Notes under the pieces: generated by a model | What the model was told of the DNA's origin: nothing | Databases searched by the model: none | Seen by the model: only the letters and a program-made list of their open reading frames with translations | Part shown: positions 26,504 through 36,078 of the stretch, in pieces | Numbering within the stretch: the stretch's first letter is position 1 | Layout: the number at the start of each line of letters is the position of its first letter | Source of the DNA: Acidobacteriota bacterium | GTDB taxonomy: Bacteria > Acidobacteriota > Blastocatellia > Pyrinomonadales > Pyrinomonadaceae | Direction of reading: 5' to 3' | Length of the DNA stretch: 64,000 bases | Assembly (NCBI GenBank): GCA_029781855.1 | Contig: JAKOVX010000021.1 | Span: forward strand, 47,315 to 111,314 | Program-made: the position numbers and the translations under genes

Positions 26504-27661
26504 ATGCTCTACGATGCAATAGTGATCGGCGGCGGCGCGGCCGGACTTTTCTGCGCGATCGAGGCCGGGAAACGCCGAAAACGCGTCCTCGTCATTGAGC
26601 ACAACGCCGAAGTCGGCCGCAAGATCCTGATCTCGGGCGGCGGCCGGTGCAACTTCACCAACCGCGACGTCCGGCCCGAGAATTTCATCTCGGCCAACCC
26701 GCATTTCTGCAAATCCGCTCTTTCGCGTTACACGCCGCAGGACCTGGTCGAGCTGGTAAAGAAGCACAAGATCGCGTATTACGAAAAAACGCTCGGGCAA
26801 TATTTTTGCCGTGAGAGTTCGCGTCAGATCGTCGATATGCTGCTGGCCGAATGTCGTTCCGCAAGGGTGCAGATCCGGACGGCTTGCACGGTCACCGGCG
26901 TGACGAAGGCCGAATATTTTGAGGTCGAGACCTCGCAAGGGAAGTTCACGGGCAAGAATTTAGTGATCGCGTCGGGCGGGTTGTCATTCGCGAAGGTCGG
27001 CGCTACCGACTTCGGCTATCGCGTTGCACGGCAATTCGGCCATAAGATCGTCGAGACCCGGCCGTCGCTGGTCGCTCTCGTGGCAAAAGGCGGAGGCTGG
27101 AAGCAACTTGCCGGATTGTCTGTCGAGGCGGAAGTGTCGGCCGGAAAGGCGAGCTTTCACGAGAACATTCTTTTTACACATCGCGGCCTCTCCGGCCCCG
27201 CTATTCTGCAGATCTCTAACTATTGGAAAAAGGACGAGCCCGTATCGATCGACCTGCTGCCGAAAATGGACGTCGCCGCTCGGATCGCCGCCGACCACAC
27301 GAGCAGGCAAACAGTCGCAAATTACCTGAGCCAGTTCCTACCTCATCGACTTTCAGAGCAGCTGACGGAGCGTTTGAAGTTCAACAAGCCGCTTGCCCAA
27401 CTCAGGAGGCACGAGATCGAGACCATCGGGGCCGCGATCAACAACTGGCAGATCGAGTTTTCCGGGACCGAGGGCTACGACCGGGCTGAGGTCACACTCG
27501 GCGGCGTTTCGACGGCCGAATTGTCGTCGCAAACTATGGAAAGCAAAAAGGCGGCGGGGCTCTATTTTATCGGAGAAGTGGTCGACGTCACCGGATGGCT
27601 CGGCGGGTACAATTTTCAGTGGGCGTGGTCAAGTGGATTTGCCGCCGGCAACGCGATCTAG
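26504..27661 (+). CDS. BaiN/YhiN-family FAD-dependent oxidoreductase
   Basis: The protein has 385 residues. AIVIGGGAAGLFCAIEAGKR is the N-terminal FAD motif, followed by VIEHNAEVGRKILISGGGRCNFTN, the signature of the HI0933/BaiN family. Further matches are GQYFCRESSRQIVDML, VIASGGLSFAKVGATDFGY and LYFIGEVVDVTGWLGGYNFQWAWSSG at the end. The family's physiological substrate is unsettled. It is cytosolic. It lies directly behind the DinB-like gene and overlaps the convergent J-domain gene by 4 bp. Confidence 0.9.
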   Translation: MLYDAIVIGGGAAGLFCAIEAGKRRKRVLVIEHNAEVGRKILISGGGRCNFTNRDVRPENFISANPHFCKSALSRYTPQDLVELVKKHKIAYYEKTLGQYFCRESSRQIVDMLLAECRSARVQIRTACTVTGVTKAEYFEVETSQGKFTGKNLVIASGGLSFAKVGATDFGYRVARQFGHKIVETRPSLVALVAKGGGWKQLAGLSVEAEVSAGKASFHENILFTHRGLSGPAILQISNYWKKDEPVSIDLLPKMDVAARIAADHTSRQTVANYLSQFLPHRLSEQLTERLKFNKPLAQLRRHEIETIGAAINNWQIEFSGTEGYDRAEVTLGGVSTAELSSQTMESKKAAGLYFIGEVVDVTGWLGGYNFQWAWSSGFAAGNAI

Positions 27662-28479
27662 TTTTTTCGAAAATCCTCGATATCCATACCGTACTTTTCC
27701 TTGACGTAGCCCTCGGCGGCTTCGTTGACGCTACGAAGGTTGGTCAGGCGTCGCTGTGCCTTGACGATGTAGGTGCGGGTCCGGTTTGCCATTTGGGCGA
27801 GCATATCGCGTCCCTCGGCACGCTCGGCGGCGACCTTGTTGTAAAGCTCGAATTGCTCGGAAGCCTCGGCATCGGCTCGCTCCTGTTTCAGCTCGATAAA
27901 TCGGTGCTTGATCTGCGAGATCTGGCGGATGGCGCGGACGAGTTCGTCGCCTATGGTGTCGCCTTTGACCAGGTCGGGGCTGTTTCGGTAATCGTGGACG
28001 AGCTTGTTCAATCGGGCCTGATCGCCGGACGTGTACGCCTGATTGAGTTCGGCCATTAGAACGTGGCGCCGTTCCTTTTCGGCCGAATCAAGCGCGAGGT
28101 CGGGATGAATGTTGCGGGCGAGGTCGTGATACGCTTTTTTCGCCTCGGTCGTCGGCTGCCAATTTTCGAGTGACGCATTCTCCGCCTCGGCGGCACGAAG
28201 AGCGGACTCCTCGGCCCGGCGGCGAAGCTCCTCGACCTTTTTCTTGATCTCCTCGTCGTCGGGGACGAGCTTGAGTTCCTCCTCGGCAATTTCCGCTTCG
28301 ATCTCGTCGAGTTCGGCGTAGAGCCGGGCGACGCTCATCGTATACTGAGCCTCGAACCGTTCAAGTTCCGCCCGCAGGTCTGCCATGTCCTCTTCGCGGT
28401 CGGCAAGCCGATCCTTGAGGCGATCAAGCACCTTTCGCTTTTTGGCGAGCTCAATTTCTTCGGGCGGCGATGAATGCAT
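27658..28479 (-). CDS. Coiled-coil protein with a J-domain-like segment
   Basis: The protein has 273 residues. The first 120 residues are a charged coiled coil (LDRLKDRLADREEDMADLRA, AEEELKLVPDDEEIKKKVEE). Residues about 125-165 hold EAKKAYHDLARNIHPDLALD followed by LMAELNQAYTSGD. That is a helix II, HPD, helix III J-domain core, here placed after the coiled coil. The C-terminal 100 residues are again helical. It could recruit DnaK, since the HPD motif is intact. No chaperone genes are nearby. The product is cytosolic with no signal sequence. Confidence 0.65.
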   Translation of the reverse strand: MHSSPPEEIELAKKRKVLDRLKDRLADREEDMADLRAELERFEAQYTMSVARLYAELDEIEAEIAEEELKLVPDDEEIKKKVEELRRRAEESALRAAEAENASLENWQPTTEAKKAYHDLARNIHPDLALDSAEKERRHVLMAELNQAYTSGDQARLNKLVHDYRNSPDLVKGDTIGDELVRAIRQISQIKHRFIELKQERADAEASEQFELYNKVAAERAEGRDMLAQMANRTRTYIVKAQRRLTNLRSVNEAAEGYVKEKYGMDIEDFRKN

Positions 28480-28515
28480 ATCAGCGAGATGTTAACCGCT
28501 CGGCGGCAAGCAAGT

Positions 28516-28552
28516 AAAACGGCGACGAGGCCTTATCGGTTCCCGTCGCCGT
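28516..28552 (-). terminator. Terminator after the zinc-ribbon gene
   Basis: ACGGCGACG (28519-28527) pairs with CGTCGCCGT (28544-28552). On the minus strand the stem is followed by TTTTAC. It lies between the zinc-ribbon gene (stop at 28575) and the J-domain gene (start 28479). The T run is short, so it may be leaky. Confidence 0.65.
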
Positions 28553-28574
28553 GGATCGTCCCATGTAATAATGT

Positions 28575-29309
28575 TCAGCTCGCGCTTGCCTCGGACTGGG
28601 CAGGCGTATTTATGTACATGATCCGCGTGCAGCTCTCGCAGGTGATGATCGTATTGCCCTGTCGGACCTCAAGCAGGATCTGCGGCCGCAGCGACATAAA
28701 GCACGCACTGCACGAACCGTTAACGACCTCAGCGACGGCGATGCCATCACGGCTGCGTTGTGCAAGCCGGTCGTAGATCGAGGCCAGCCGTGCGGGTACC
28801 GTCGCAAACGCCTTGTCGCGGTGTTTGGTCTCGGAGTCGAACTCGCTCCTGTCCTTGGCGATCTGTGCTTCGAACTCGGCCAACGCTGCCTCGCGTTTGC
28901 TGTCGAGGCTGTTGATCTCCTCGGCACGTTCCTCGAGCTCTTTTTCAATCTCTTCGAGCGACGTCATTATTTCGACTATCTTGGTCTCGAAGCCGGAGAT
29001 CTGCTTTTGGATCGCGTCGGTCTCGCGCATCGCTGTTTCGTACTCCTTTTGGTTCTGCGCGTGTTTCAGGTTACGGTCCGCACGTTCAAGGTACGTCTTG
29101 TTCTCGGCTATTTGTTTTTCCAGATCTGCTCGTTCAGCGTTTAGCGCATCGCGGCGATTCTGGACCTCACGAATAGAAAAAGCGTGCTGTTCAAACTCTT
29201 GTTCGATCTCAGCACGCCTGTTTTCTGCGGTTGCGATGGATTGTTTTAACCTCCGAAGGTTGGTATCCGTCTTCTGCAATTCTATCAACTTATCAAGATC
29301 AGCTTTCAC
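28575..29309 (-). CDS. Coiled-coil protein with C4-type zinc ribbon (CT398-like)
   Basis: The protein has about 244 residues. Almost all of the first 170 are a coiled coil of hairpin type (QIAENKTYLERADRNLKHAQ, NQKEYETAMRETDAIQKQIS). The C-terminus holds CSACFMSLRPQ and ITCESCTRIMY, two CxxC pairs that form the zf-RING_7/C4 zinc ribbon. Relatives include Chlamydia CT398 and H. pylori HP0958/FlgZ, which contact sigma-54 or flagellar parts. Such a role is not shown here. GTG 29309 is preferred because GAGGGGAG lies upstream; an in-frame TTG at 29330 is the alternative. Confidence 0.8.
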   Translation of the reverse strand: MKADLDKLIELQKTDTNLRRLKQSIATAENRRAEIEQEFEQHAFSIREVQNRRDALNAERADLEKQIAENKTYLERADRNLKHAQNQKEYETAMRETDAIQKQISGFETKIVEIMTSLEEIEKELEERAEEINSLDSKREAALAEFEAQIAKDRSEFDSETKHRDKAFATVPARLASIYDRLAQRSRDGIAVAEVVNGSCSACFMSLRPQILLEVRQGNTIITCESCTRIMYINTPAQSEASAS

Positions 29310-29395
29310 TTCAATAAATTCTCCCCTCAATAAAACCTATATCTTAACATTATTCTAACCTACATCATCAACAAGTGAAAGCCGTTTCCCGCGTG

Positions 29396-29914
29396 TCACT
29401 GACCGATCAACAGATCGAAATGGCGGTTCAGATCGACGAGGCGAAGCGGACGCCTGTTTCCTTCCAGGTCGTCAAAGTGCCAGATCGGCAGATCTCCGGA
29501 ATAAAGAAGCGAAAGGTCGGCATTCGATCTGCTGATCCCGAAGTGGACAAGTCTCGCTGCTGCGAGTATGCCGCCGCGCATAACGCCGTCGGACGGAGTA
29601 CGTGTCCAACCCGCTTCGATCGTGAGACATCTCACACCGTGTTGGACGCTCAATTTCGATCCGACCATATTGGACGTACCCCGAGCAAAGCTGTGCGGAT
29701 CGGTCCGTTCGATATTCAGGGTCGGACCGGAACGTGTAATGCTGCCGGCGATCTCGATCGCGGAATCGAACAGCCACTTGACGCCTTCGGCACGGATCGC
29801 ATCATTGGCGGCACGAAGCCGAAGATATTCAACGATATCGCCGTTTCCGGAAGTAAGTGCCCGGGTTGCTGCACGGTCTATCATTTCGGACCAGAATTGG
29901 TCGAGTTCGGTCAT
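29396..29914 (-). CDS. Conserved protein of unknown function
   Basis: I do not recognise a named family. From ATG 29914 there are 172 residues, mixed alpha/beta and soluble. Notable stretches are DIVEYLRLRAANDAIRAEGV, FARGTSNMVGSKLSVQHGVR and TIEAGWTRTPSDGVMRGG. The last is a glycine-rich, probably functional loop. The frame is open to 30079 but would then cross into the start of the divergent TPR gene, so the ATG at 29914 is preferred. It lies 105 bp from that divergent gene, which leaves room for two promoters. Confidence 0.6.
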   Translation of the reverse strand: MTELDQFWSEMIDRAATRALTSGNGDIVEYLRLRAANDAIRAEGVKWLFDSAIEIAGSITRSGPTLNIERTDPHSFARGTSNMVGSKLSVQHGVRCLTIEAGWTRTPSDGVMRGGILAAARLVHFGISRSNADLSLLYSGDLPIWHFDDLEGNRRPLRLVDLNRHFDLLIGQ

Positions 29915-30019
29915 AGAGCGAGGATAAACCCCAAGCCGCCGAAAAGACAATTTCGTGATATCATTCTGGCAAAGGACACCGATATTTATGGCTTTTGACG
30001 GGGCCTGAACGATCAGATT

Positions 30020-33000
30020 ATGAAGTATTTTGCAGTTCTGTTCATGCTCGCCGCCCTGACGTTTTGGGCGGCCGGTCAAACTGCCACGACGAAGAAACAG
30101 GACTCGTCCAAGTCAAAATCGTCTGCCGCGAAGGCCAAACCGACCCCGGCAAAAACTTCGACGGCCGCAAAATCCGGTTCGGCCAAGCCAAAGACTTCGA
30201 ATACGGGCAAGTCCGACAAAGCAAAGGCGGGCCAGAAGGCAGCACCGAAGAACACATCCACCGCCGCAAAAAACAAGCCTTCCTCGAAAACGACAGCAAA
30301 GTCGGCAGCCGGCGGCAAAACTTCGAAAGCGAAAACTACGCGGGAACCTAAGCCAGTGATCGACGACAAGGCGGAATTCGACGCCGCCAGCTCGATCACT
30401 GATCCCGAACAGAGGATCGCTGCGTTCCGAAAATTCATCGAGAACAGGCCCGAATCGAAACTGGTCGGCGATGCCCGTCAACTGCTCGCAAAGACCGAGG
30501 TGGACGCCGGATTTGAACGAATAACGGCCGGGGATCTGCCGGGCGCAACTGCGTTGCTGAAGGCATCGGTCGATGACGTGCCGCAACCCATACCTGACGC
30601 ACTTTTCAATGATGACCTTTCAAAAATCCCGGCCGCGTTATTTTGGCGGGGTGTCCGGGAGCCGGCAGTCGAGATAGCCGTTGCTCTCGAAGCGAAAGCC
30701 GCCACGAATGCAAACCAGCTGCTGAAGGTAGCTGATTTCTATTTGAACATCGAGAGCGGTGCCGCTGCCAAACGCGTGGCGAATGCCGTGATCACGCTCG
30801 AGCCTGGGTCGGTAAATGCATATTTATCGCTCGGACTTGCGGAACGCATCGATTTTCAGCTGGACAATTCGGCGGCTGCATTCGCAAAGGCTCTCGAACT
30901 CGATCCGGAATCCGACACGGCGCGCCGAGGCCTGGCCGAGATGAAACGTGCTCTTTCAAAACCTGACGAGGCAGCCGAACTATACCGTCAGATCCTGGCG
31001 AAGGACGAGACGAGCATTCCGGCGCAGACCGGATTGATCCTGTCGCTTTTCGAGGCCGGAAAGCGAACCGAAGCGGAAGACGCGATGACCAAATCGCTCG
31101 ATGCAAATCCCGGAAACGTGATGCTGCTCGCCGGTGCTGCTTATTGGTACGCGGCACACAACGAAGCGGCGAAGGCGATCCTCTTAGCCCAAAAGGCGAT
31201 CGCCACCGATCCACGATTTATCTGGTCGCACATTGCACTGGCCCGAGGCTACATGGCGGACAAGAAACCGCTCGATGCCGAACAGGTGCTGTTGGCGGCG
31301 AGGCGTTACGGCAATTTCCCAACGCTCGAATACGAGATAGCATCGGCACGTGCAATGGCCGGTTATTTTCGCGAAGCGGCCGAGGAGCTCAGCAAGAGTT
31401 TCTCGGTCGAAGACGGCGTTATTACGACCAAACTCGGCGGCCGCATTACCCGCGGATCTACGGATTTCACGGAGCTCTTGTCCTATGAGCGGCGGGCCAG
31501 TATCTCCGCTCCGGTCGCTGCGGACACGCCCGAGAATGCAGCGGAGCTCAAAAGCCTGCTTGACCTATGGGAAAAGCTTAATTCAAAGGATGCTGCCGAC
31601 GACGCACTATCAAAGGCCGCGGACGATTTCGTCGCTGGCGGGGACAATATGAAATTTCACCGCGAACTCTTTGCGGCAAAGGAGCTGCTGGAGCGGAAAA
31701 AGGACCTGCCTAAGGTCCTCGAACTTTCGCATGGGCTGATCGGCCATGCGGAAACGGCGCTCGATGTCCCGAGCCCGACGGCGGCAGTAATGGCCGACGA
31801 ACTTTATGAGAGCCGCCGTCTTGCAGTGGTCCGCAATGAATATATACGGGCACCGGAAGTTCCGAACTCGACCTTGCTGAACATCCTGCGAGGCCGGATC
31901 GAAGACATTAACGGACGGGCCCTCTTCGAAACCGACAACAAGGCCGAGGCCGTCACGCGTCTCAAGCGTGCGGTGAGTATTTTGCCGCCCGGAAGTTCAT
32001 GGTGGAGGACGAGCTCGTGGCGGCTCGGTGCGGCTTATGAGGCCGACGGTAAGGGAGCTGAAGCTCTCGACGCGTACATCGGCAGCTACAAGATCGGTCA
32101 GCCGGATGCCATCAAATACAGCGTCATCGCCTCACTTTACCGGCGGGTGAACGGAAGCCTCGACGGCCTCGAAGCGAAGATCGGGCCGAACCCCGCAGTC
32201 GCGGCCGAGGGCCAACCTGTGCCGGTTGTGCCGGGCGCGGCCCCTGCCGATTCACCGGGAGCAAAGACGGAATCGGATTCAAAGATCCCGATGCCCGGTC
32301 AGACACCGCAGCCGTTACCCGAGCCTTCGCCGGAGGTGAAACCGACAGAAACACCGGCCACGACGGTACCTGAACCAACGCCGATGCCGGAAGTGAAAAC
32401 GACTGACACGCCGGCCACGACGGTACCTGAACCAACGCCGACGCCGGAAGTGAAAACGACTGACACGCCGGCCGCGACGATACCTGAACCAACACCGACG
32501 CCGACGCCAGAAGTTAAAGCGGCCGAGACGCCGACGGAAAATGTCCCGGAACCAAGCCCGACTCCTGTGGCAACGCCGGTTCCTGCGAATGCTGAGTCGA
32601 CCAACGAAAATACAACAAACCCCGAACCGACCCCGACCCCAACTCCGGAGGAAAAGTCAGTGGTGTCTCCAACGGCAAGTCCTTCGACCGCGGAACCCGC
32701 AGCGGGCAAGACCGAAATAAAGACGAACGACGACACCAAAGACACCGTGGTGGAGGCAAAGACAGAGCCGACCCCTTCGCCGACGCCCGATGAGACTCTG
32801 GTGGCAAAAACAACCGAGGATGCAGCGGCGAAGAAAATCGATGTTCCGGTCGATCAGGCTGCTCAAAAAGCGACCACAACATTAGACTCGAGTTCAAATG
32901 GGCTCTTTCCGCCCGTGGTGATAACGATCCCGCAACCTCCGGCCAAGAAGAAAACGAGCGATGCGGCGGAGGCCACGAAGCCGAAGCCTATCGAACCAAT

Positions 33001-33409
33001 TAACAATGAGAAACCGGCTGAAGTGAAGCATCCCCTGACCGCGGCGGACACCGCAAAACCGTCTGTCGAGCCGACCACGGCGGGAGTGTCCAGGCCACGA
33101 ATTGTAAATGAAAAGGCGACGCAATCGACGCCGCCGTGCAAGCTCACGCTGAGCGAAACGTCATTGGCGCTCCAAAATGCGGTCGGCGAACTGGCTGTGA
33201 TCGTTGGTACGGATGACGATCTCGATCTCACGGACGTAACCGCGACGTCGAGCGACCCGAAATTTATCGAGGTACGCCGCGAACCGATCGCGGGCATCAA
33301 GGGACGCGCGCTATTCGTCATTCGCTCGATCAGCAAGGAAACGGGAACCTACACGGTTAATTTCGCCTTGCCCTGTGGTCAGAAAGAACTTGAGGTCAAG
33401 GTTCGGTGA
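30020..33409 (+). CDS. Secreted TPR protein with Lys-rich head and Pro/Thr repeat tail
   Basis: The protein has 1,129 residues. A signal peptide (MKYFAVLFMLAALTFWAAGQ) is followed by about 95 residues of Lys/Ala/Ser/Thr-rich disorder. Tetratricopeptide repeats follow from about 120 to 720, for example AAAFAKALELDPESDTARRG and MLLAGAAYWYAAHNEAAKA. From about 740 comes a long Pro/Thr/Glu linker with a 19-residue repeat. The last 90 residues form a beta-sandwich-like domain with a cysteine pair (PPCKLTLSETSLALQN and FALPCGQKE). Such a protein may act as a periplasmic or surface scaffold. Its 3' end overlaps the convergent O-antigen ligase gene by 31 bp. Confidence 0.7.
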   Translation: MKYFAVLFMLAALTFWAAGQTATTKKQDSSKSKSSAAKAKPTPAKTSTAAKSGSAKPKTSNTGKSDKAKAGQKAAPKNTSTAAKNKPSSKTTAKSAAGGKTSKAKTTREPKPVIDDKAEFDAASSITDPEQRIAAFRKFIENRPESKLVGDARQLLAKTEVDAGFERITAGDLPGATALLKASVDDVPQPIPDALFNDDLSKIPAALFWRGVREPAVEIAVALEAKAATNANQLLKVADFYLNIESGAAAKRVANAVITLEPGSVNAYLSLGLAERIDFQLDNSAAAFAKALELDPESDTARRGLAEMKRALSKPDEAAELYRQILAKDETSIPAQTGLILSLFEAGKRTEAEDAMTKSLDANPGNVMLLAGAAYWYAAHNEAAKAILLAQKAIATDPRFIWSHIALARGYMADKKPLDAEQVLLAARRYGNFPTLEYEIASARAMAGYFREAAEELSKSFSVEDGVITTKLGGRITRGSTDFTELLSYERRASISAPVAADTPENAAELKSLLDLWEKLNSKDAADDALSKAADDFVAGGDNMKFHRELFAAKELLERKKDLPKVLELSHGLIGHAETALDVPSPTAAVMADELYESRRLAVVRNEYIRAPEVPNSTLLNILRGRIEDINGRALFETDNKAEAVTRLKRAVSILPPGSSWWRTSSWRLGAAYEADGKGAEALDAYIGSYKIGQPDAIKYSVIASLYRRVNGSLDGLEAKIGPNPAVAAEGQPVPVVPGAAPADSPGAKTESDSKIPMPGQTPQPLPEPSPEVKPTETPATTVPEPTPMPEVKTTDTPATTVPEPTPTPEVKTTDTPAATIPEPTPTPTPEVKAAETPTENVPEPSPTPVATPVPANAESTNENTTNPEPTPTPTPEEKSVVSPTASPSTAEPAAGKTEIKTNDDTKDTVVEAKTEPTPSPTPDETLVAKTTEDAAAKKIDVPVDQAAQKATTTLDSSSNGLFPPVVITIPQPPAKKKTSDAAEATKPKPIEPINNEKPAEVKHPLTAADTAKPSVEPTTAGVSRPRIVNEKATQSTPPCKLTLSETSLALQNAVGELAVIVGTDDDLDLTDVTATSSDPKFIEVRREPIAGIKGRALFVIRSISKETGTYTVNFALPCGQKELEVKVR
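32335..32520 (+). repeat. 57-bp coding tandem repeat (TDTPATTVPEPTPTPEV units)
   Basis: About three units of 57 bp encode variants of KTTDTPATTVPEPTPTPEV in the linker of the TPR protein. Units 1 and 2 differ at only a few bases, so copy number may vary between strains without breaking the frame. The Pro/Thr/Glu content suggests an extended wall- or envelope-spanning spacer. Confidence 0.8.
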
Positions 33410-34794
33410 TGCCTTTTTGGACTGATCCGAACCACGGCGACCGTCACCAGCAGCAGGAAAAAGAACGCATTCGACGGCGTCCTAAGCGGAAAATCAAAGA
33501 AGCTGTGGATCACAATGCCGACGCAGCCGGCTAACGCACCAATAACCGCGGAACGCTGAAATGGATCGGCCGTCGCGATCTGGGCAATGCCCTTCCGAAA
33601 CAGAAAATAAACAAAGGCAGCGATACAGGCGAAGCCGATGACGCCAGCGTCTGCCAACGTCTGCAAATAGTCGTTGTGGGCCTGCTCGACGCGAAATACG
33701 CCGTTCCACGAATCGTATCGCGTAAACGCCGCGCCGAAGGCGTCGAGCCCGGCTCCGAGGATCGGATGATCGGCGAATACCCTGATCGCCACCGACCAGA
33801 AGTGAAGCCGTCCGTTACTTACATCCGCACCGCCGCCGAGGCCGACACCGCGGATAAGCGACGAATCCGCACGCAGAAACAGGACCATCCCGAAGACCAG
33901 CAGCACCATCGCCGCGATGACGGCGCCCGTCACCAATTTCTGCCTTCGGTTCGTTTCCGAAGACTGGTGTGAAGCGACCGCCGCCTTGTTGTAGTTGCTG
34001 GCGGCGGCCGCAAACAGCAGGACTCCGCCAAGGCTAAGTAGTCCGCCGCGTGAACTTGTCATCACGGTCGCTGTTCCCATTAGAACGGCAGCAAGGATCA
34101 GCAGTATTCGATTTTCACGCTTTATCCCGCCGGCAAAGAGGAAGCCGAAAGTGAGGCCGGCGGTCATCTCCATAAATGCTGCGAAATGATGTTGGTTAAC
34201 GAACGGCCCGAACGGTATCGCTTGCGTCGGGACGCGCATACCGTAGATGGCCTCCGGACTGCTGAGCCGCTGAAGGATAGCGAAGATCGCCATCAGCGAG
34301 CCAAAGCCGATGACGAGATATACCACCTTTTGAAGGCGCGATCGTTGATTAACAAATGTCAGCGCGGCTGCAAAGAACACGAATAGCACCACCAGGCGGC
34401 CGAGGAACATCCGTGTCGCATATGGATCCATTGAGATCGCAGAACGTGAAATATCCGGAACGAGTCCGGCCGGCAGTTCCGGCGAAAATATGGGAACAAG
34501 CTGAACTACGCCTATCGCGATCAGACCGAGCAGCGGGATCAGCAGCACATCGGCATTCAGAAGCAGGCGACGCCGCCGCCATCCGTCGTAGAGCCACAGA
34601 GCAGAGATCGAGAATGCCGAAAGCGAAAGGATGACCCATGTTGCAGGGTCCACCGCTCCAAAGAGAATCGTCGCGACTACCGGCGTCACGCAGAGGAGCA
34701 CAAAAATAACGCGGCTCGGGATCGACGGAATTTCGCCGATCTCGACGGGCTCGAACCACGGCCGCTTTTCGATATTTTCGTTGGGATCGTTCAT
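33379..34794 (-). CDS. O-antigen ligase/polymerase family membrane protein
   Basis: The protein has 471 residues with about 12 hydrophobic segments, for example VIFVLLCVTPVVATILFGAV and VVYLVIGFGSLMAIFAILQR. A large periplasmic loop follows the middle segments, with GGLLSLGGVLLFAAAAS before it. It also shows DHPILGAGLDAFGAAFTRYD and VEQAHNDYLQTLADAGVIG, where the conserved HNDYLQ and Gly-rich patterns mark the Wzy_C/WaaL family. It should join or polymerise undecaprenyl-linked glycan at the periplasmic face. It is the last gene of the minus-strand glycan locus and is followed closely upstream by the TPR gene at 34802 (7-bp gap). Confidence 0.85.
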   Translation of the reverse strand: MNDPNENIEKRPWFEPVEIGEIPSIPSRVIFVLLCVTPVVATILFGAVDPATWVILSLSAFSISALWLYDGWRRRRLLLNADVLLIPLLGLIAIGVVQLVPIFSPELPAGLVPDISRSAISMDPYATRMFLGRLVVLFVFFAAALTFVNQRSRLQKVVYLVIGFGSLMAIFAILQRLSSPEAIYGMRVPTQAIPFGPFVNQHHFAAFMEMTAGLTFGFLFAGGIKRENRILLILAAVLMGTATVMTSSRGGLLSLGGVLLFAAAASNYNKAAVASHQSSETNRRQKLVTGAVIAAMVLLVFGMVLFLRADSSLIRGVGLGGGADVSNGRLHFWSVAIRVFADHPILGAGLDAFGAAFTRYDSWNGVFRVEQAHNDYLQTLADAGVIGFACIAAFVYFLFRKGIAQIATADPFQRSAVIGALAGCVGIVIHSFFDFPLRTPSNAFFFLLLVTVAVVRISPKRHHRTLTSSSF

Positions 34795-34801
34795 TCGACA
34801 G

Positions 34802-36067
34802 TTATTCTTTCGTCAGCCGCATATCGTCGAACCAAATGTTGCCGGCTATCGGGCAATACGATACCGTGCATCCGTCACGGACGAGCCGTATGATCACGCC
34901 GCTGCTCGTCGGCGGAACGGTAAAATTGGTCTGAAACGCCATCCAGCCGGCCGTCGACACGAGGGCTGCGGTTCGTGCGATAACCTTGCCATCGGAAGCA
35001 TCGACGATCTCCCAGACAAGGCCGCCCTTGATGTCCGCCTGGTACGAACCGCTGAGAGTATACCGTCCACCAGATTCGACGGCGACCGTTTGCGAGACCT
35101 CGCGGAACTCCTCGGCCCGCGTGGTGTTGAATATCATGTGGAGACAGTAGGTGCCGCTCACCTTACGGTCGGCACTTAGCCCGATCTGCTGACCGGCATT
35201 TGCCCCGATCCGCCAATCGAACAGCTCCGTACTGTTTAGATTCAGGGTCTCAAAACCGCCGTTCGTGATCACGCCTACCTGCGGAGCATTGGCCGTGTCC
35301 GGTGCGATATCACGGGTCACATTCGCCGCGGCAACGAACTGCTTGGCGGCGGCGAATCCGTTTGCCAGCTCCCGCCCGACATCCGCTAACTCGGATCGCC
35401 GCTCGTCGGGTGGTATTTGTTCCCAGGCAGCATATGCGGTGGCATATTCTTTACGTCCCAATGCCATCTTCGCTAGTGCCAGGCTGACTGATGCATCATT
35501 GCCCAGCAATCCGCGGATCTGCGATGCGTCACCGTCGAAAATGGCGTCCGCGACCGTTACCGCGGCCGGCATCAATGTCGGCTTTGCCAACGCCGCGTTC
35601 CGGATGAGGGTGAATCCCTCATCGGTACGGCCCGCACGTACGAGGAAATTACCGTACGCCCATTGGACGTCGCTGTATGCCGGTGCCAGCATCAACGCAC
35701 GGTCAAACGCGGCCTTCGCTCCATCAATGTCGCCGCTGCGGTCGCGTGCCTTTCCGAGTTCGAGCCAGGCGAGATAATTATTCGGCGACAGTTCTGCGGC
35801 GCGTTCGTATTCAGCCAGGGATCGCTCGATGTTGCCCGCGTCGAAGGTCTTTTCGAGCATTACCGCGACGGCGAAATGCGTCTGCGGATCGTCAGGGGCG
35901 AGGCCGACGGCTATATCTGCCACTTCCTTGTCATCCGTGCGGGTGGACACGGCATTGGCAAAGCACCACTTCACGAAAAAGCCGGTGGCGACAAGCGAGC
36001 CGACGAGACACGCGAACAAAACGGCGCGTGCCCAGACTGACTCGGTGTTGATCGTTCCCAGGGCCAT
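34802..36067 (-). CDS. Membrane-anchored TPR protein with C-terminal sugar-binding-like domain
   Basis: The protein has 421 residues. One N-terminal membrane segment (AVLFACLVGSLVATGFFVKW) is followed by TPR helices up to about residue 260 (LAEYERAAELSPNNYLAWLE, AKAAFDRALMLAPAYSDVQW). The C-terminal 150 residues form a jelly-roll-like domain: ITNGGFETLNLNSTELFDW, then SGTYCLHMIFN, then GNIWFDDMRL. This resembles carbohydrate-binding modules (CBM4/9/22 type). It is placed between the O-antigen ligase gene and the initiating transferase gene with short gaps, so a periplasmic role in assembly or length control of the glycan is plausible. Ligand binding is not shown. Confidence 0.7.
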   Translation of the reverse strand: MALGTINTESVWARAVLFACLVGSLVATGFFVKWCFANAVSTRTDDKEVADIAVGLAPDDPQTHFAVAVMLEKTFDAGNIERSLAEYERAAELSPNNYLAWLELGKARDRSGDIDGAKAAFDRALMLAPAYSDVQWAYGNFLVRAGRTDEGFTLIRNAALAKPTLMPAAVTVADAIFDGDASQIRGLLGNDASVSLALAKMALGRKEYATAYAAWEQIPPDERRSELADVGRELANGFAAAKQFVAAANVTRDIAPDTANAPQVGVITNGGFETLNLNSTELFDWRIGANAGQQIGLSADRKVSGTYCLHMIFNTTRAEEFREVSQTVAVESGGRYTLSGSYQADIKGGLVWEIVDASDGKVIARTAALVSTAGWMAFQTNFTVPPTSSGVIIRLVRDGCTVSYCPIAGNIWFDDMRLTKE

Positions 36068-36078
36068 CTTTTATTTGC